Below, in pieces: positions 38,501 through 45,731 of a stretch of 64,000 nt of DNA. The translations under genes were made by a program, and so were the position numbers. Within the stretch, counting starts at the first letter, position 1, and the number at the start of each line of letters is the position of its first letter. Source of the stretch: Micromussa lordhowensis (Eukaryota; Cnidaria; Anthozoa; Scleractinia; Lobophylliidae); assembly GCA_964020085.1 (NCBI GenBank), contig OZ026601.1:10331261-10395260 (forward strand). The letters run 5' to 3'. The notes under the pieces are model-generated. The model saw nothing but the letters and a program-made list of their open reading frames with translations. It made no database searches and was not told where the DNA came from.

Positions 38501-40537
38501 AGTTTTGGATTTGAATTTGTGCTACCTCTATCACTTTGAAAACAACCATACATGTAGTATGTACAGTGTTTAAATGGATGTCTATAAACAGAAAAACAAA
38601 AGGCTATATATAACTCTGTTTGTCGATACATGCATGGCACTAAACTCAATCAATACTCCACATAATTTAACAATCTACGAAACAATGGCCAAAACAATTA
38701 TTAACACTGTGCCAGTGATTCTGGAAATGTTTCTAAAGTTCGAAGCGAAAAAAATTATAAAAATGGAATACAAGAGCAGTTAAATCCACCATGTCAAGTT
38801 TACAATGTAGTCAATTCGTTCCCATGAAGACAACTACACTCTAGGAAAGTGAAATCAGTCTGTTGCAGACTGTTGCAGACTGAAAAACATTGCTTTGTAA
38901 ATCAAATTTATAAAAACAATGTATAAATAACAAAAACAATTATACAGATCAAACTTTTTTGATCTGTTACCATCAAAACAGGAATTATAACAAATACTTC
39001 CTTTACTTGGTTCCCCTTGTACCAGATCGAAGCCTTCATTGTTCATTGTTTGACAAAGCACAGCACACAAACCAAACTCTAGTTTGCAAAAAAAAGAACT
39101 AGAGAGACACTCTTTTATGAGAGGTAAATTAAAATATTATTCACTTTTTCAATTGGTGGATTGAAGCAAACAGAAAATTTCATATCCCCCAAGCACAAGC
39201 TCCACAAATTTCATTCTTCCAAAGAAATGTAGCAAATGTAACTTCAACTAAAGCCAGCTTACACTTCATAACATGATTCCACTTTCTCAAAATTCCTTCT
39301 CATACATAGGCTGCTATTACCACTGCAGTGATTACAAGTTATACTTTAGTGTTTTTTTTTCCTCAATATTTGATGTGAGTAACAATACCAGTTTTAAAGT
39401 GAGATCCGACAAAAAAAATTATATAAACGGTAATTTTGAGATTCAAAGAAACCAAACTATGAAAACAATACAAAAGATATTATCAAAATTTTTCATTTCA
39501 GATTCAGAGGTAAAAACTTACTATCGTAACAAATAGTATCGCATAACATTTTGTTGTTGAGCTAAAACGTAAAGCTCTCACGGTCTCATCGAAGAGTGGA
39601 ATTCAATTTACTACACCCTTTTATATTGAGTCTAACGAACTTCGATTAGCAACACAGAAATGCTATGATTCGAGGAGTAAGGAAAGCGCTAGGAAACGCT
39701 TGGAAATTATGAACAAAAGACCATTTATGAGACACGCAACTCATGATAAAATCTGTCGAAGGCTGGAATTAAGTAAGCATAGATTTAACCTTCTCACCTT
39801 CGTTCACTGAAATACTAAAACAGAGTCAGTACTTACTATAGTTTCCGTGACTCTTGGTCTGCCGGGGCCTCGTTTAGTTCGTCCTGAAAAAGGAAGAAAA
39901 ACTTCTTTAGACTAGAAGCGAGGTATGAAATAAGGAAAACGCAAACATGGTAAAACGTCGCTTGTTACATGTTGCGAACGTTTCAGTCCTAGTAGTTTAC
40001 TCTACAAGGCGTAGTCAAGCTGCTGGAGTATAATCAAGCAAAATAGTTCAGATTTTTCCGAAAGGAAAAGTCGTCTTTCATGAAACTGCGTCCTTGACTT
40101 TGCTCTCTCAGCTGATAGCTTACATCAATGATCGTTAGTTACTACGAATGAACTGAATTCAAGTGAAGCCATGGCGATTTAAACTTACAGTGGAAATAGT
40201 CATTGTGCTCACGGCTGCGCGAATGCGAACATCATAAATAGACTAGTGAAATTTTACATCAAATCGTGAGGTTGTAGATTTCAGCCATGGCTTATTTCAT
40301 AGGGGAACTCCAGTAGAACAACAAATGAACATTCATAAATAATACAAAATCGCGAAGAACGCAGATGTTTCGGCCGGTAAATGGATGAAGAACAATTTCA
40401 ACGATGCACATCTTTGCAAGATACACACAAGCGGAGTTGTCAATGCCAAAACCAGACCAAGATTTCGCGAAAAATAAAAGTCGTGCATTCAAAATGAAAT
40501 CACCATTTCGATTTTCCACCAACCGTACATCCGCCAT
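119..40537 (-). CDS. KMT2C/D: KMT2C/KMT2D-type histone H3K4 methyltransferase, 37 exons, lacking only the SET end
   Basis: Large nuclear chromatin regulator; family members mono-methylate H3K4 at enhancers within a COMPASS-like complex. Exons in transcript order: 40504-40537, 39837-39883, 37224-37369, 35754-35847, 34786-34901, 33680-34175, 33305-33409, 32526-32583, 32195-32372, 31776-31890, 28596-28904, 27754-28263, 27253-27375, 25616-25828, 24276-24457, 22193-22357, 21939-22060, 19414-20051, 18877-19029, 17770-18104, 17367-17518, 16371-17063, 15997-16070, 15189-15236, 10300-14622, 5209-9534, 4313-4426, 4053-4165, 3839-3965, 3291-3425, 2826-2944, 2426-2558, 1891-2056, 1116-1204, 957-1004, 619-755, 119-308. 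Every junction has GT-AG ends and phases join without a stop, giving 5,042 codons. Adding a SET and post-SET of about 150 residues gives roughly 5,190, in the range of human KMT2C and KMT2D. Least certain are exon 1, the exon 20 donor and the exon 22 acceptor. The last exon seen ends at the residue just before SET, so catalytic residues cannot be checked here. Confidence 0.93.
1116..2558 (-). other. KMT2C/D exons 32-34: FYRN and FYRC domains
   Basis: Exon 32 carries FYRN (LRVGSLVVRSLGQLLPHQ, FHTRDAVYP). Exon 33 carries FYRC (GFKTIRFYWSMHSVNRRC, then FTIRVDDEG). Exon 34 continues with DVWQQILVPILRMRK and LVNLFPQYITGE. In this family the two domains pair into one fold next to SET. The intron at 1205-1890 contains a diverged inverted-repeat element (about 1281-1572). 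Confidence 0.95.
1281..1572. mobile_element. Diverged MITE with long inverted ends
   Basis: Left end accccgtccacacaacgctg and the reverse complement of the right end (near 1536-1572) align over about 38 bp, sharing gtccac and aatttraaaacgca blocks. The unit is bounded by atag on both sides (1277-1280 and 1573-1576). Internal copies of GTGTGGACGG-like sequence occur. Non-autonomous DNA transposon in a KMT2C/D intron; family not identified. Confidence 0.5.
2826..4426 (-). other. KMT2C/D exons 27-31: C-terminal extended PHD (ePHD2)
   Basis: Exon 27 encodes RRLRWKRWQQSEAAKGD, the counterpart of the family's Trp/Lys block. Exon 28 gives RLCTLCGETGDG and exon 29 RLLNLDVDVWVHLNCALWS with LEVYET. 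Exon 30 gives CVVCFKRGATVTC and FHFSCAISHGCVFLKDK. Exon 31 gives VLCREH followed by YAVYRKVYVNRDEIQQIA. Zinc ligands and order match the ePHD before FYRN in all KMT2C/D and in Drosophila Trr, about residues 4620-4787. Confidence 0.94.
4826..5107. mobile_element. TTAA-flanked MITE
   Basis: TTAAGGTGATTCC at the left is mirrored by GGAATCACCTTAA at the right, a 282-bp unit bounded by TTAA at 4826-4829 and 5104-5107. TTAA duplications are typical of piggyBac and Kolobok elements. No coding capacity. It sits about 100 bp downstream of the exon 26 donor. Confidence 0.7.
5209..9534 (-). other. KMT2C/D giant exon 26: Gln-rich, coiled coil and conserved central motifs
   Basis: A 4,326-bp exon of exactly 1,442 codons, about residues 3144-4585. 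Landmarks shared with human KMT2C/D in the same order are NNPFSDQFQEL, a basic KKKSGPKKPGKPRGKK patch, and a charged coiled coil (ELRRQEYERKKREYEEQQ). They continue with RPVNGQCLLKGNFGSA and DYYSQF, HPPTPPSSLPPSP, IASSSPES, the VTLTLSP block and a Cys motif (YCRHCDVLIIG, then FCAEACLKQY). This places the exon just before the C-terminal ePHD. The open frame runs on to 5113 through the GTAAGG donor at 5208-5207; those extra codons are intronic. Confidence 0.93.
9733..9815 (-). repeat. tRNA-derived SINE fragment
   Basis: On the minus strand the sequence has tRNA-like internal promoter boxes: an A-box like TTGCTCAGTTGGTAGAG and a B-box like GGGTTTGAATCCC. The copy lacks a CCA-ready acceptor stem and is embedded in the repeated gatcatcacagttata context also found at 9,900 and 50,640. 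It is therefore a SINE relic, not a working tRNA gene. Confidence 0.65.
9941..10025 (-). repeat. tRNA-derived SINE, second copy
   Basis: Same minus-strand layout as the copy 200 bp away: TAGCTCATTTGGTAGAACAC as A-box and a degenerate GGGTTTGATCCTG as B-box. The upstream flank (gatcatcagagttatgcaca, near 10,130) matches the other copies. The two lie side by side in the intron between giant exons 25 and 26. Confidence 0.65.
10300..14622 (-). other. KMT2C/D giant exon 25: Gln/Pro-rich disordered region
   Basis: One 4,323-bp open exon of exactly 1,441 codons, about residues 1703-3143. It is dominated by Gln-rich stretches, with a near-pure polyGln tract at about 12,303-12,352, encoded mainly by CAA with some CAG. 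A poly-Pro run lies at about 12,775-12,815. Charged coiled-coil-like segments (EEKEREKEMRKQKLR, EEEHQERLRYLYRQRQ) punctuate it. It starts with LIAKNEEK after the acceptor at 14623-14624, so no methionine start is involved. The open frame continues past the donor at 10298-10299 into intron; that tail is not coding. Related Gln-rich regions of KMT2D form condensates, a role only inferred here. Confidence 0.92.
15189..17063 (-). other. KMT2C/D exons 22-24: HMG-box-like block
   Basis: Exon 22 is mostly disordered and ends with the conserved LGAMATISPVLYANLEHV and LKQEYPG. Exon 23 gives DWPNRYRAIARLWRKL and DPYR. Exon 24 gives LKARDNRVRLKDQGKK. Together these match the HMG-box-like segment that human KMT2C/D carry between the PHDs and the Gln-rich half, about residues 1640-1702. 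The exon 22 acceptor is an AAAG/TACTT site at 17063; the nearby alternative CAG site breaks the frame. Confidence 0.85.
17367..19029 (-). other. KMT2C/D exons 19-21: conserved EAFFGKELLD region
   Basis: Exon 19 ends in YPKWMQ and exon 20 opens with EAFFGKELLDTL. This rebuilds the short block that follows the PHDs in human KMT2C and KMT2D. The rest is Ser, Pro and Gln rich. The exon 20 donor was chosen at 17770 (a GTAATG site) rather than 17775 because only the former gives a two-base overhang compatible with exon 21. That junction needs RNA support. Confidence 0.8.
18233..18469. mobile_element. MITE with CTGGGCCGG inverted ends
   Basis: Left ctgggccgggttgttc is mirrored by the right end, whose reverse complement reads cagggccggattgttc. 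Inner arms both continue into gttaaccc/aaaccc-like sequence. About 237 bp, no coding capacity, in the intron between exons 19 and 20. No clear target duplication was seen. Confidence 0.55.
19414..20051 (-). other. KMT2C/D exon 18: basic, RGG-rich region
   Basis: A 638-bp exon (about residues 1005-1217). It contains basic stretches (RRRVVKNKVKPKKFG) and a Gly/Arg patch (RGRGSGGRRFVGRGARGG) that resembles an RNA- or nucleic-acid-binding RGG box. That role is inferred from composition alone. A Met inside the exon at about 20023-20025 is not a start, because the preceding exon joins in phase. Confidence 0.85.
20966..21715 (-). mobile_element. 5'-truncated non-LTR retrotransposon tail (CR1/L2-like)
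   Basis: Minus-strand frames read IRPVMAYVNVVWSSC and RVLKLQKRAARIVLDA, then FNKLKWIPFYEQAKI. After a one-base frame change near 21,370 they read RSRQTRYANFNVACP and LWNSLPLTTRKL. This is the conserved C-terminal end of non-LTR reverse transcriptases common in marine invertebrates. The catalytic RT core is missing. The low-coordinate (3') end finishes in a (TTAC)n tail, as CR1/L2 elements often do. A dead fragment inside a KMT2C/D intron. Confidence 0.75.
22870..23220. repeat. Two-copy direct tandem duplication, about 175-bp unit
   Basis: Two imperfect copies share aatgtgtg-atgcaatgtgcctgcc, tgatatgagaac-gaaccaga and a closing aacgc. They lie at about 22,930-23,030 and 23,100-23,215. Non-coding, in the intron between exons 15 and 16. 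Confidence 0.55.
23445..24001. mobile_element. TA-flanked Tc1/mariner-type MITE
   Basis: TACAGTCAAAGCTC at the left is mirrored by GAGCTTTGACTGTA at the right (TA at 23445-23446 and 24000-24001). CAGT ends next to a TA duplication fit Tc1/mariner. The 553-bp interior carries repeated gtaagcgaccac-like segments and no open reading frame of note. Confidence 0.7.
25924..26007. repeat. Perfect 32-bp inverted repeat
   Basis: Arms at 25924-25955 and 25976-26007 are exact reverse complements around a 20-bp loop. No coding content; probably a foldback element relic in the intron between exons 13 and 14. Confidence 0.75.
26418..26628. mobile_element. Short retroposed element with 14-bp target duplication and internal hairpin
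   Basis: The direct repeat tgatttatctgtag at 26418-26431 and 26615-26628 flanks a 183-bp insert. The insert contains a hairpin: tggttttatcaactgggttg near 26,443 and its complement near 26,523. It ends in accgacgcag, then aaacttgccccctttatt. A second copy lies at 45563-45716 in the opposite orientation. Long variable target duplications indicate target-primed insertion, probably a SINE or a Penelope-like fragment. Confidence 0.65.
27253..28263 (-). other. KMT2C/D exons 12-13: acidic linker and third AT-hook
   Basis: Exon 12 (170 codons) is an acidic, Asp/Glu/Leu-rich linker with runs such as EDEDLLLDSHLDDL. No fold is recognised. Exon 13 (41 codons) is basic and carries a third AT-hook-like core, KPGPGRPPSK, about residues 753-762. 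It lies between the two PHD triplets, as in vertebrate homologues, where this region is poorly conserved. Confidence 0.82.
28596..32372 (-). other. KMT2C/D exons 9-11: PHD fingers 1-3
   Basis: Exon 9 encodes CVLCGEAKDF, CTSCGRHYHGRC and WQCPDCKVC. Exons 9-10 give the second finger (MLVCDLCDTGYHTYC, GWKC). Exon 11 holds a third cluster with RWHHNFSVCDSCY, CPLCGRAYR, CLSCEKWVHASCD and FCPNC. Spacing matches the first PHD triplet of KMT2C/D at about residues 366-566. All expected Cys and His zinc ligands that I could place are present. The intron between exons 10 and 11 (28905-31775) contains a 1.2 kb inverted-repeat element. Confidence 0.92.
29340..30548. mobile_element. 1.2 kb DNA transposon-like element with 28-bp inverted ends
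   Basis: accgtatttattcacttata at the left is mirrored at the right end by tataagtgaataaatacggt, with the arms extending into ggcgcacc. Sub-terminal ggtgcg(t/c)cttataac motifs recur near 29,420, 30,430 and 30,503. No transposase domain was recognised in the interior. Flanking bases do not show an obvious duplication. It fills part of the intron between exons 10 and 11. Confidence 0.6.
32526..34175 (-). other. KMT2C/D exons 6-8: first extended PHD (ePHD1)
   Basis: Exon 6 begins with the Cys motif KVCSFCNCG and carries a second AT-hook (RRGPGRPPGRGRRKG). It ends with WAHHCCAAWSEGV and the conserved LINVDKAVV. Exon 7 supplies the second zinc cluster (CGHCNRFGA, CGKTYHYPCA) and exon 8 the closing LCPDH. 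Together these form the C2HC pre-PHD plus PHD fold at about residues 147-358, in the order seen in human KMT2C. In this family the N-terminal fingers act in chromatin and partner binding. The target in this animal is not shown by sequence. Confidence 0.9.
32918..33073. mobile_element. 152-bp TA-flanked mariner-type MITE
   Basis: TACAGTACCACTCAAAAGTAA at the left is mirrored by TTACTTTTGAGTGGTACTGTA at the right. TA lies at each outer edge (32918-32919 and 33072-33073). Short, non-coding, in the intron between exons 7 and 8. Confidence 0.75.
35272..35700. mobile_element. TAA-flanked Harbinger-type MITE
   Basis: ggggctaggtcac at the left is mirrored by gtgacctagcccc at the right, bounded by TAA at 35269-35271 and 35701-35703. 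A three-base TWA duplication is the PIF/Harbinger signature. The 87-codon open frame inside (35395-35658) matches nothing I know and is probably chance. Confidence 0.7.
35848..39836. other. Introns 2-3 of KMT2C/D, AT-rich
   Basis: Apart from exon 3 (37224-37369) this stretch is AT-rich intron. I see only a short duplication (gcatgcgtgtaatt twice near 37,943-37,970) and simple AT tracts. No gene or mobile element is recognised. Confidence 0.6.
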
Positions 40538-41499
40538 CTTATGTCATTGGCAGTAATTATTCATATCGCTAGAACATTGGTTCGTGCCTTTGTTCGCGTT
40601 TTAAGAATCACAAGTTTCTCGTGTATTCAATCCACCAAAGTCGTTTCCCTGAAGTACTTGGCCTTGATGTTTTATCTTCCACACATATTCCAATCGTTTT
40701 ATTCCTGAGCCTAGTGTTACGCCCATCGAATAAAAAAATCAACTGTTATTGGCAACATAACCCATGAATGGCGGCCGTTGTGTTTAAAGGAAAGATAGCG
40801 AAGCGACAATAGGTTCGACAATTTAAAGGTACTGCCAAAGAGTTTTTTCTGCTTCAAACCAACAAAAACGACCTAATAAAGACTTTTAAGGTTCACTCAC
40901 ATAATCTCTTTGATTTTGTGCATTTTTTTACAGTTTTGAATTGGAACGCGCCACAATCTTTGGACTTCATCTCAAAATGGCGTCCTTCAGACTCCGCGAT
41001 ACATACACAAATCATGCAAGGGAAAATTGTATTAAGCAGTGTAGCCCAGTCACTTTGCAAAACACTGATCAATAACAGACAATGCATGAAAGTAGCAGTG
41101 AACTAAGGCTCAAGCGTGAGAGTAAGGGAGCAAAAAACAATTGAAGTTTACGCGGATTTACAGTACAGCACGTCATCGTATGCAGGTCTCAAACAAAACA
41201 ATTTTTCAACTCACCAGACATGGCTTTTAAATTCGAGTCCTGCAAACACTGCTTTGATTCCAAACGTTTTTTTGGCCGTTGATTCGATCCAAAGCAATCC
41301 ACCCCACTTTCCAGAACAGATATGCTCCGCCTTTGCAACTCGGTAACGCGTCAGGTCGAACGCAGTCAAGAAGCTAGAAACGCAGAACGACAATCGAAAT
41401 CATAGCACTTTTCCAATTCCCTTAAACGATCACAACCCCGCGAATGATTTTCCGTGAAAGTAGATAGTTTCCTCTTAAAGATGAAACAGTTTCGTTTCT

Positions 41500-41870
41500 T
41501 CATGCAAGCGTCGAAAAGTCTCCAAGAAGGGGAATTTCAGTGGCCTCGGAGCCTTGTAGCATGCCGCCATGCATGCTTGAGATATGCAATAGCCTTGCGC
41601 GAACAACACGACCCCCCATGAAGAGACCACGCCAATCAAAACGGCCCGCTCCTCTTCCATTGGCGAGCGCTGATTGGCCAGTGGTAAGTGACGCGGCGGC
41701 AAAGTGGAAGAATTTTCGTCAGCTGATTGAATTTTTATCGCGCCACGAAGTTTGCCAGGCGTTCCAAATAGCGCCTGTTTGTCACGAAACCGAATATGTT
41801 AAGGCGAAATGTGAAACTTTCCTGGGAGAACTTATTAATCATTTAAGGAGCTAATGAACAGGCTTTGTTT
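41500..41870. promoter_or_regulatory. Putative CCAAT-rich promoter region
   Basis: Three CCAAT/ATTGG motifs lie within 50 bp (gccaatcaaa at 41631, ccattggcg at 41658, gattggcca at 41672). The local sequence is CpG-richer than its surroundings. It is about 1.1 kb upstream of the predicted KMT2C/D start codon, so a TSS with a 5' untranslated exon here is plausible. A divergent plus-strand transcript is also possible: a 104-codon frame at 41540-41854 has no recognised domain. Confidence 0.35.
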
Positions 41871-43933
41871 GAAACGAAAATTTTAAAAAGACGCTGAGTA
41901 AGAACGGAAAATTTATTCCACGGGAATTTAACTTTACTTCAGGAAAGCTTTACTTCTATCAGAAAGTTCTCGACGAAAAAAAAGTTGATTAAACATGTGT
42001 AATTCTATATAATATTTTCTTTCATTTTTCCGACGAAAAGACAGGAGCGATCGAGCTACCATCTAAAACGTTGTGTCATGCTGTGTGTTAAAAGCATTAC
42101 GTCAAAGAAAAAGAAAAATTAGCAGGGTTTTATAACTGCAGTAAAACGTTGTTGACTAAGGAAAAAGCAACGGAAAACTGACTCATTTGGTCGTTGTACA
42201 TATACCTGAATTTTTTTTAATACAAATTATTTGACGACGTCTAAGAAGAAGGTTCCAGTTATCGTCCCCTGCATCGTTCTGAAAACAAAACTTAAAAAGT
42301 CTTGCTGTTTAGATTCCAGCAAACATTAACACAAGTGTGTATTTTCCGGTAACATGGATCTAACTTCCTTGATGACTAAAAGGTTTTCATTCAGTCAACG
42401 CATTTATCTAATCTGAGCGATCGGAAGAGATCATGAAATCTATCGTGTCTTCCGTTAAACGTGACCGCAACTGATTTTGAAGGAAGTTCCCTTCACGTGA
42501 ACCGAATTACACTATAAGAAAAGAATTTCCCGCCACTCGATGGAAACACATTGAGACTGAGATACGTTTAAAATAATATAAAATACCCTTCTGAATGTGC
42601 ATTTAAAGAATAAAAATAAAAATGAGCAAATAAAGTGGGCTTCTCTTTTCGGCAACTTACCTTTGTTTTGACTGACTGATTTTGAACTTCTTTCGAAATC
42701 GAGTCCTTCGTCGAGAATTCCCCAGATTAGAAAAGACTAAGTTTGCTTTTAATTTTCCGTCCACAGAATTGAAGTTTTGTTTATATGCAATTAATTAACA
42801 TGCATGTTTAAAACCTAGCTTACACTTATTACCATGGTAAGTTACAAACCTATTTCAAACGAATTACAATCACAAATTAAGGAGCCGGTCACGCCATCTT
42901 TAAACAATTATTGCCCATTTTAATATTTGTTTGATTTAACATCAGCTTCAAACGCAAAAAGTAAAATATAATATTTAATCTACCATGGAATACTAGATAC
43001 AAAAATCGTTCTAAGATACACGTAGATTTTACTACACCGTTCTACAATCATCTTTTTTTCCGTGATACAATTAATTCAAACTGTAAAGTTTAGTGGTGAC
43101 ACTAAAAGTATGCTACACGTATCGACAGAAATATGGTAAAGAATAAACTTCCAAACTAAATACCTGTAATAACTACATGGTAATTGTACCAATAATCCTT
43201 TAATTAAACGCAAAATCCTTCCGATATGATAAAATAAATAGATGACCTTATAAGATGTCTGGTAAACGGAAAAATCAGTCAAATAAAAATATTATGGCAA
43301 ACCAATTAAAAACCCACTGTGATCTCTTATCGAGTTGACCTTTGAACATTTAAAGTAATGCGGTTTTAGCCAATTCCAGTTTGTTGCTGACCAGTTCATA
43401 TCGGATTTTGTGGTTTATCTCAAGTATTCCCATTGTTTTGTATTGTTATTTCCGCCAGGATTATTCAACCGCAAAAATGAGACAATCACGGAAGTGATCG
43501 TATTTGCATTTGTATAAAGACGATAAAAGTCATAAACCGAATAAACTTTGTTTGAGCGACTAGAAAAAATATTGTTGATTTTAAAATTGTTCTTGATGGG
43601 ACAATTGATCCTCGCATAAACTAATTCTGTCACTTAGTTTTCATTGATTCAATTTACTTTATTCTAATTTACAGATTAAATTAAATATTACATGTTTGAG
43701 CCTCTGTCATTATTGACTATTATATTTTTGGCTTTGGCAGCTATGCCACTATGAGGCATGGAAAGAAATAAAGTCACTTTCCGGACCGCCATTACTTTCA
43801 ACAGGAACTTCACAATAATAGCTTACTAAGATAAAAAAAAAACAAGACACCAAATTGGTCAAGGATCACTACGTACGGAACCGAATGTTTATTAAAGAAA
43901 TAGGAAATTGAAAGACGGGTCTAATTTCAAAAT

Positions 43934-44075
43934 GCGTCATCCATGACGTTATTTCGAGTTGCGTCATTTAGTGTGCAACTTTTTAAAGCCAATTGAATGC
44001 AATCCCGGGGAATACCCCTCAGCAACTGCGTCATCTCAACCCAGTGAAGTTCCTTTTCATTGACAAGGGCGTCAT
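43934..44075. promoter_or_regulatory. Candidate enhancer: CRE half-sites around a kappaB-like palindrome
   Basis: gcgtcat occurs at 43934, 43961, 44028 and 44069, with tgacgt at 43944. The palindrome-like ggggaatacccc lies at 44007-44018. The cluster is denser than expected in this AT-rich region. ATF/CREB and Rel-type binding is inferred from motif shape only. Confidence 0.25.
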
Positions 44076-45213
44076 TGGATATTCACGATAAATGATCTAT
44101 TTTTAGAAATGGGCCAGGCTTCTCAAGATATTTATTTTTTTATTTTTTTTTCCTCGTTGTGTCTCACGCGATTTGTAGTAGTTTTCACGGAAGACATTGA
44201 TTTAATTCGATTAAAAAAAAAAAACAGTCTTCTACGGGTTTGAGACCATGTAAATACATACAACAATTACCGTTATAAACGTTTATCACTTATTGTTACT
44301 CCCTAGAATGCTTCATTTTCATAACTCAAACACCCAACAATATATTGTCATTATCATTATAATACATCAGTTCAGTTGTTTGAAATTGTTCATGGTAAAA
44401 GTACTCCCTACCATTGACAATTTTCCGGTCACTTTCCCGTCACTCGAAAAAATTCGAGACTCGTAATCCAATACCGTATCTATTGTAATTGATACGAGGG
44501 CACTTCACAGTTTTGTGACAATCAAAGTGATAGCCATTCACTTTATTAGCTTGCGGGGAAAAACGGATACGACTTTCGACCCCTTTCCGCCCTAGACTGT
44601 TCTCATCCCTATTCGATCACTGAATGCGTGGATAGAATCACGACAGAACTGGACGCAAACGCCAAACAGAAGATTTGATGTTCGCAAACCCAGCCCCCAC
44701 CCCTGCGTTCTTTGCGCTCGCTTCGCTCGCTTTTTCTTTCGCGTGCGTCGATAGAGAGGCTGTGAACATTCTACTGTCTGCACGCTGTCCACGCACTCAG
44801 TAAATACAACCTAAAATGGGTGGCCACCAAAATGATCACAGACAAGCAAGGGGGCTTCCAAAGATAGCCGTTTGCGTCATAACACGTTTACCAGTCTGTA
44901 GCTGTTCGCGGGAGTTTCGCGCCAGGCAGAGAATAGCAAGAGACAAGAGCACGATGTGCTAACCACTTACGGAAAGATAAATTAATAAAAAGCAAATGAA
45001 TGGCATTCCGCGGTCTTGTATAACAATCCACCTGTCGCTTTTAGGAATCTGAGCCCAGACACGAGAAGGACGACGGTTAGTTGATATCCTTCATTTCGTC
45101 CACTGTCGCAACGGCAATAACGCCACTGAACAAACACATTCCATTTTGCCGTGCGGTAAGAACAAAAATTGATGTTCTTACCACATTTTGACGTCTTCTG
45201 TGATCAATACACC

Positions 45214-45360
45214 AATTTCGATATATTAAAATTCAGCCTAACACAATAGACCTAAGTACGAGGCTCTGGGAAATAACTACAGAGTTTGTGGGGTTTATTC
45301 CCCAGAACCTCGTGCTGAGGTCTATTGTGTTAGGCTGAATTTTAATACAGTATCGAAATT
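45214..45360. repeat. Imperfect inverted repeat, arms about 58 bp
   Basis: The left arm 45214-45270 and right arm 45300-45360 are near-complementary, sharing ttaaaattcagcctaacaca and aatagacct. The loop is about 29 bp. Likely a foldback MITE. Confidence 0.65.
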
Positions 45361-45547
45361 GCCGGTCTATTACTGAGCAGAGGTACGGCAACATGGAGTC
45401 TATTTGTTTTTATTTTGCACGCTCTGATATCTCTATTGCTTTTCTTCTTTATTACTTTGCTTGTCGTTGGGCGGACTGTCCGACCGACTGTTTGTTGTCG
45501 TTTCTGGACGACATCTATTTTCGAGTAAATGCTGCAATGTTGACAGG

Positions 45548-45731
45548 TCTATTTCCCAAATAAATAAAGGGGGCAAGTTTCTAAAGAAACTGTGGTACTG
45601 CGTCGGTGGGAGTATTACAAGATAATTTGGTTAGGGTTAACGCTCGAAACGTCAGCTTCCGAATCTCTTTACGGTGGTCAATTCACATTATCAACCCAGT
45701 TGATAAAACCAAATTATCTATTTCCCAAATA
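45548..45731. mobile_element. Retroposed element, second copy, 15-bp target duplication
   Basis: tctatttcccaaata occurs at 45548-45562 and 45717-45731 around a 154-bp insert. Its reverse complement shares most of its length with the insert at 26432-26614. It includes ctcgaaacgtcagcttccga, which resembles the GAAAC-side core of hammerhead ribozymes in Penelope-like elements. The CUGANGA half is absent. Confidence 0.65.

Larger units (their letters stand above)
34786..40537 (-). other. KMT2C/D exons 1-5: N-terminus with AT-hook
   Basis: Exon 1 is inferred. An ATG at 40535-40537 in a strong context (AAGATGGCGG) opens a 34-nt coding stretch ending at a GTGATT donor. Its one-base overhang fits the next exon exactly. 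Exon 2 encodes the AT-hook core KRGPGRPR at about residues 15-22, matching the early AT-hook of the human proteins. Exons 3-5 (residues 28-145) are low-complexity, rich in Ser, Pro and basic residues, with no recognised domain. An alternative first exon ending at a GTAAGT donor near 40194 was tested and makes a stop at the junction. Further 5' untranslated exons may lie upstream. Confidence 0.65.

Noticed and set aside
41540..41854. 104-codon plus-strand frame near the putative promoter
   Set aside because: No recognised domain, and it overlaps the CCAAT cluster. Kept only as a possible divergent transcript.
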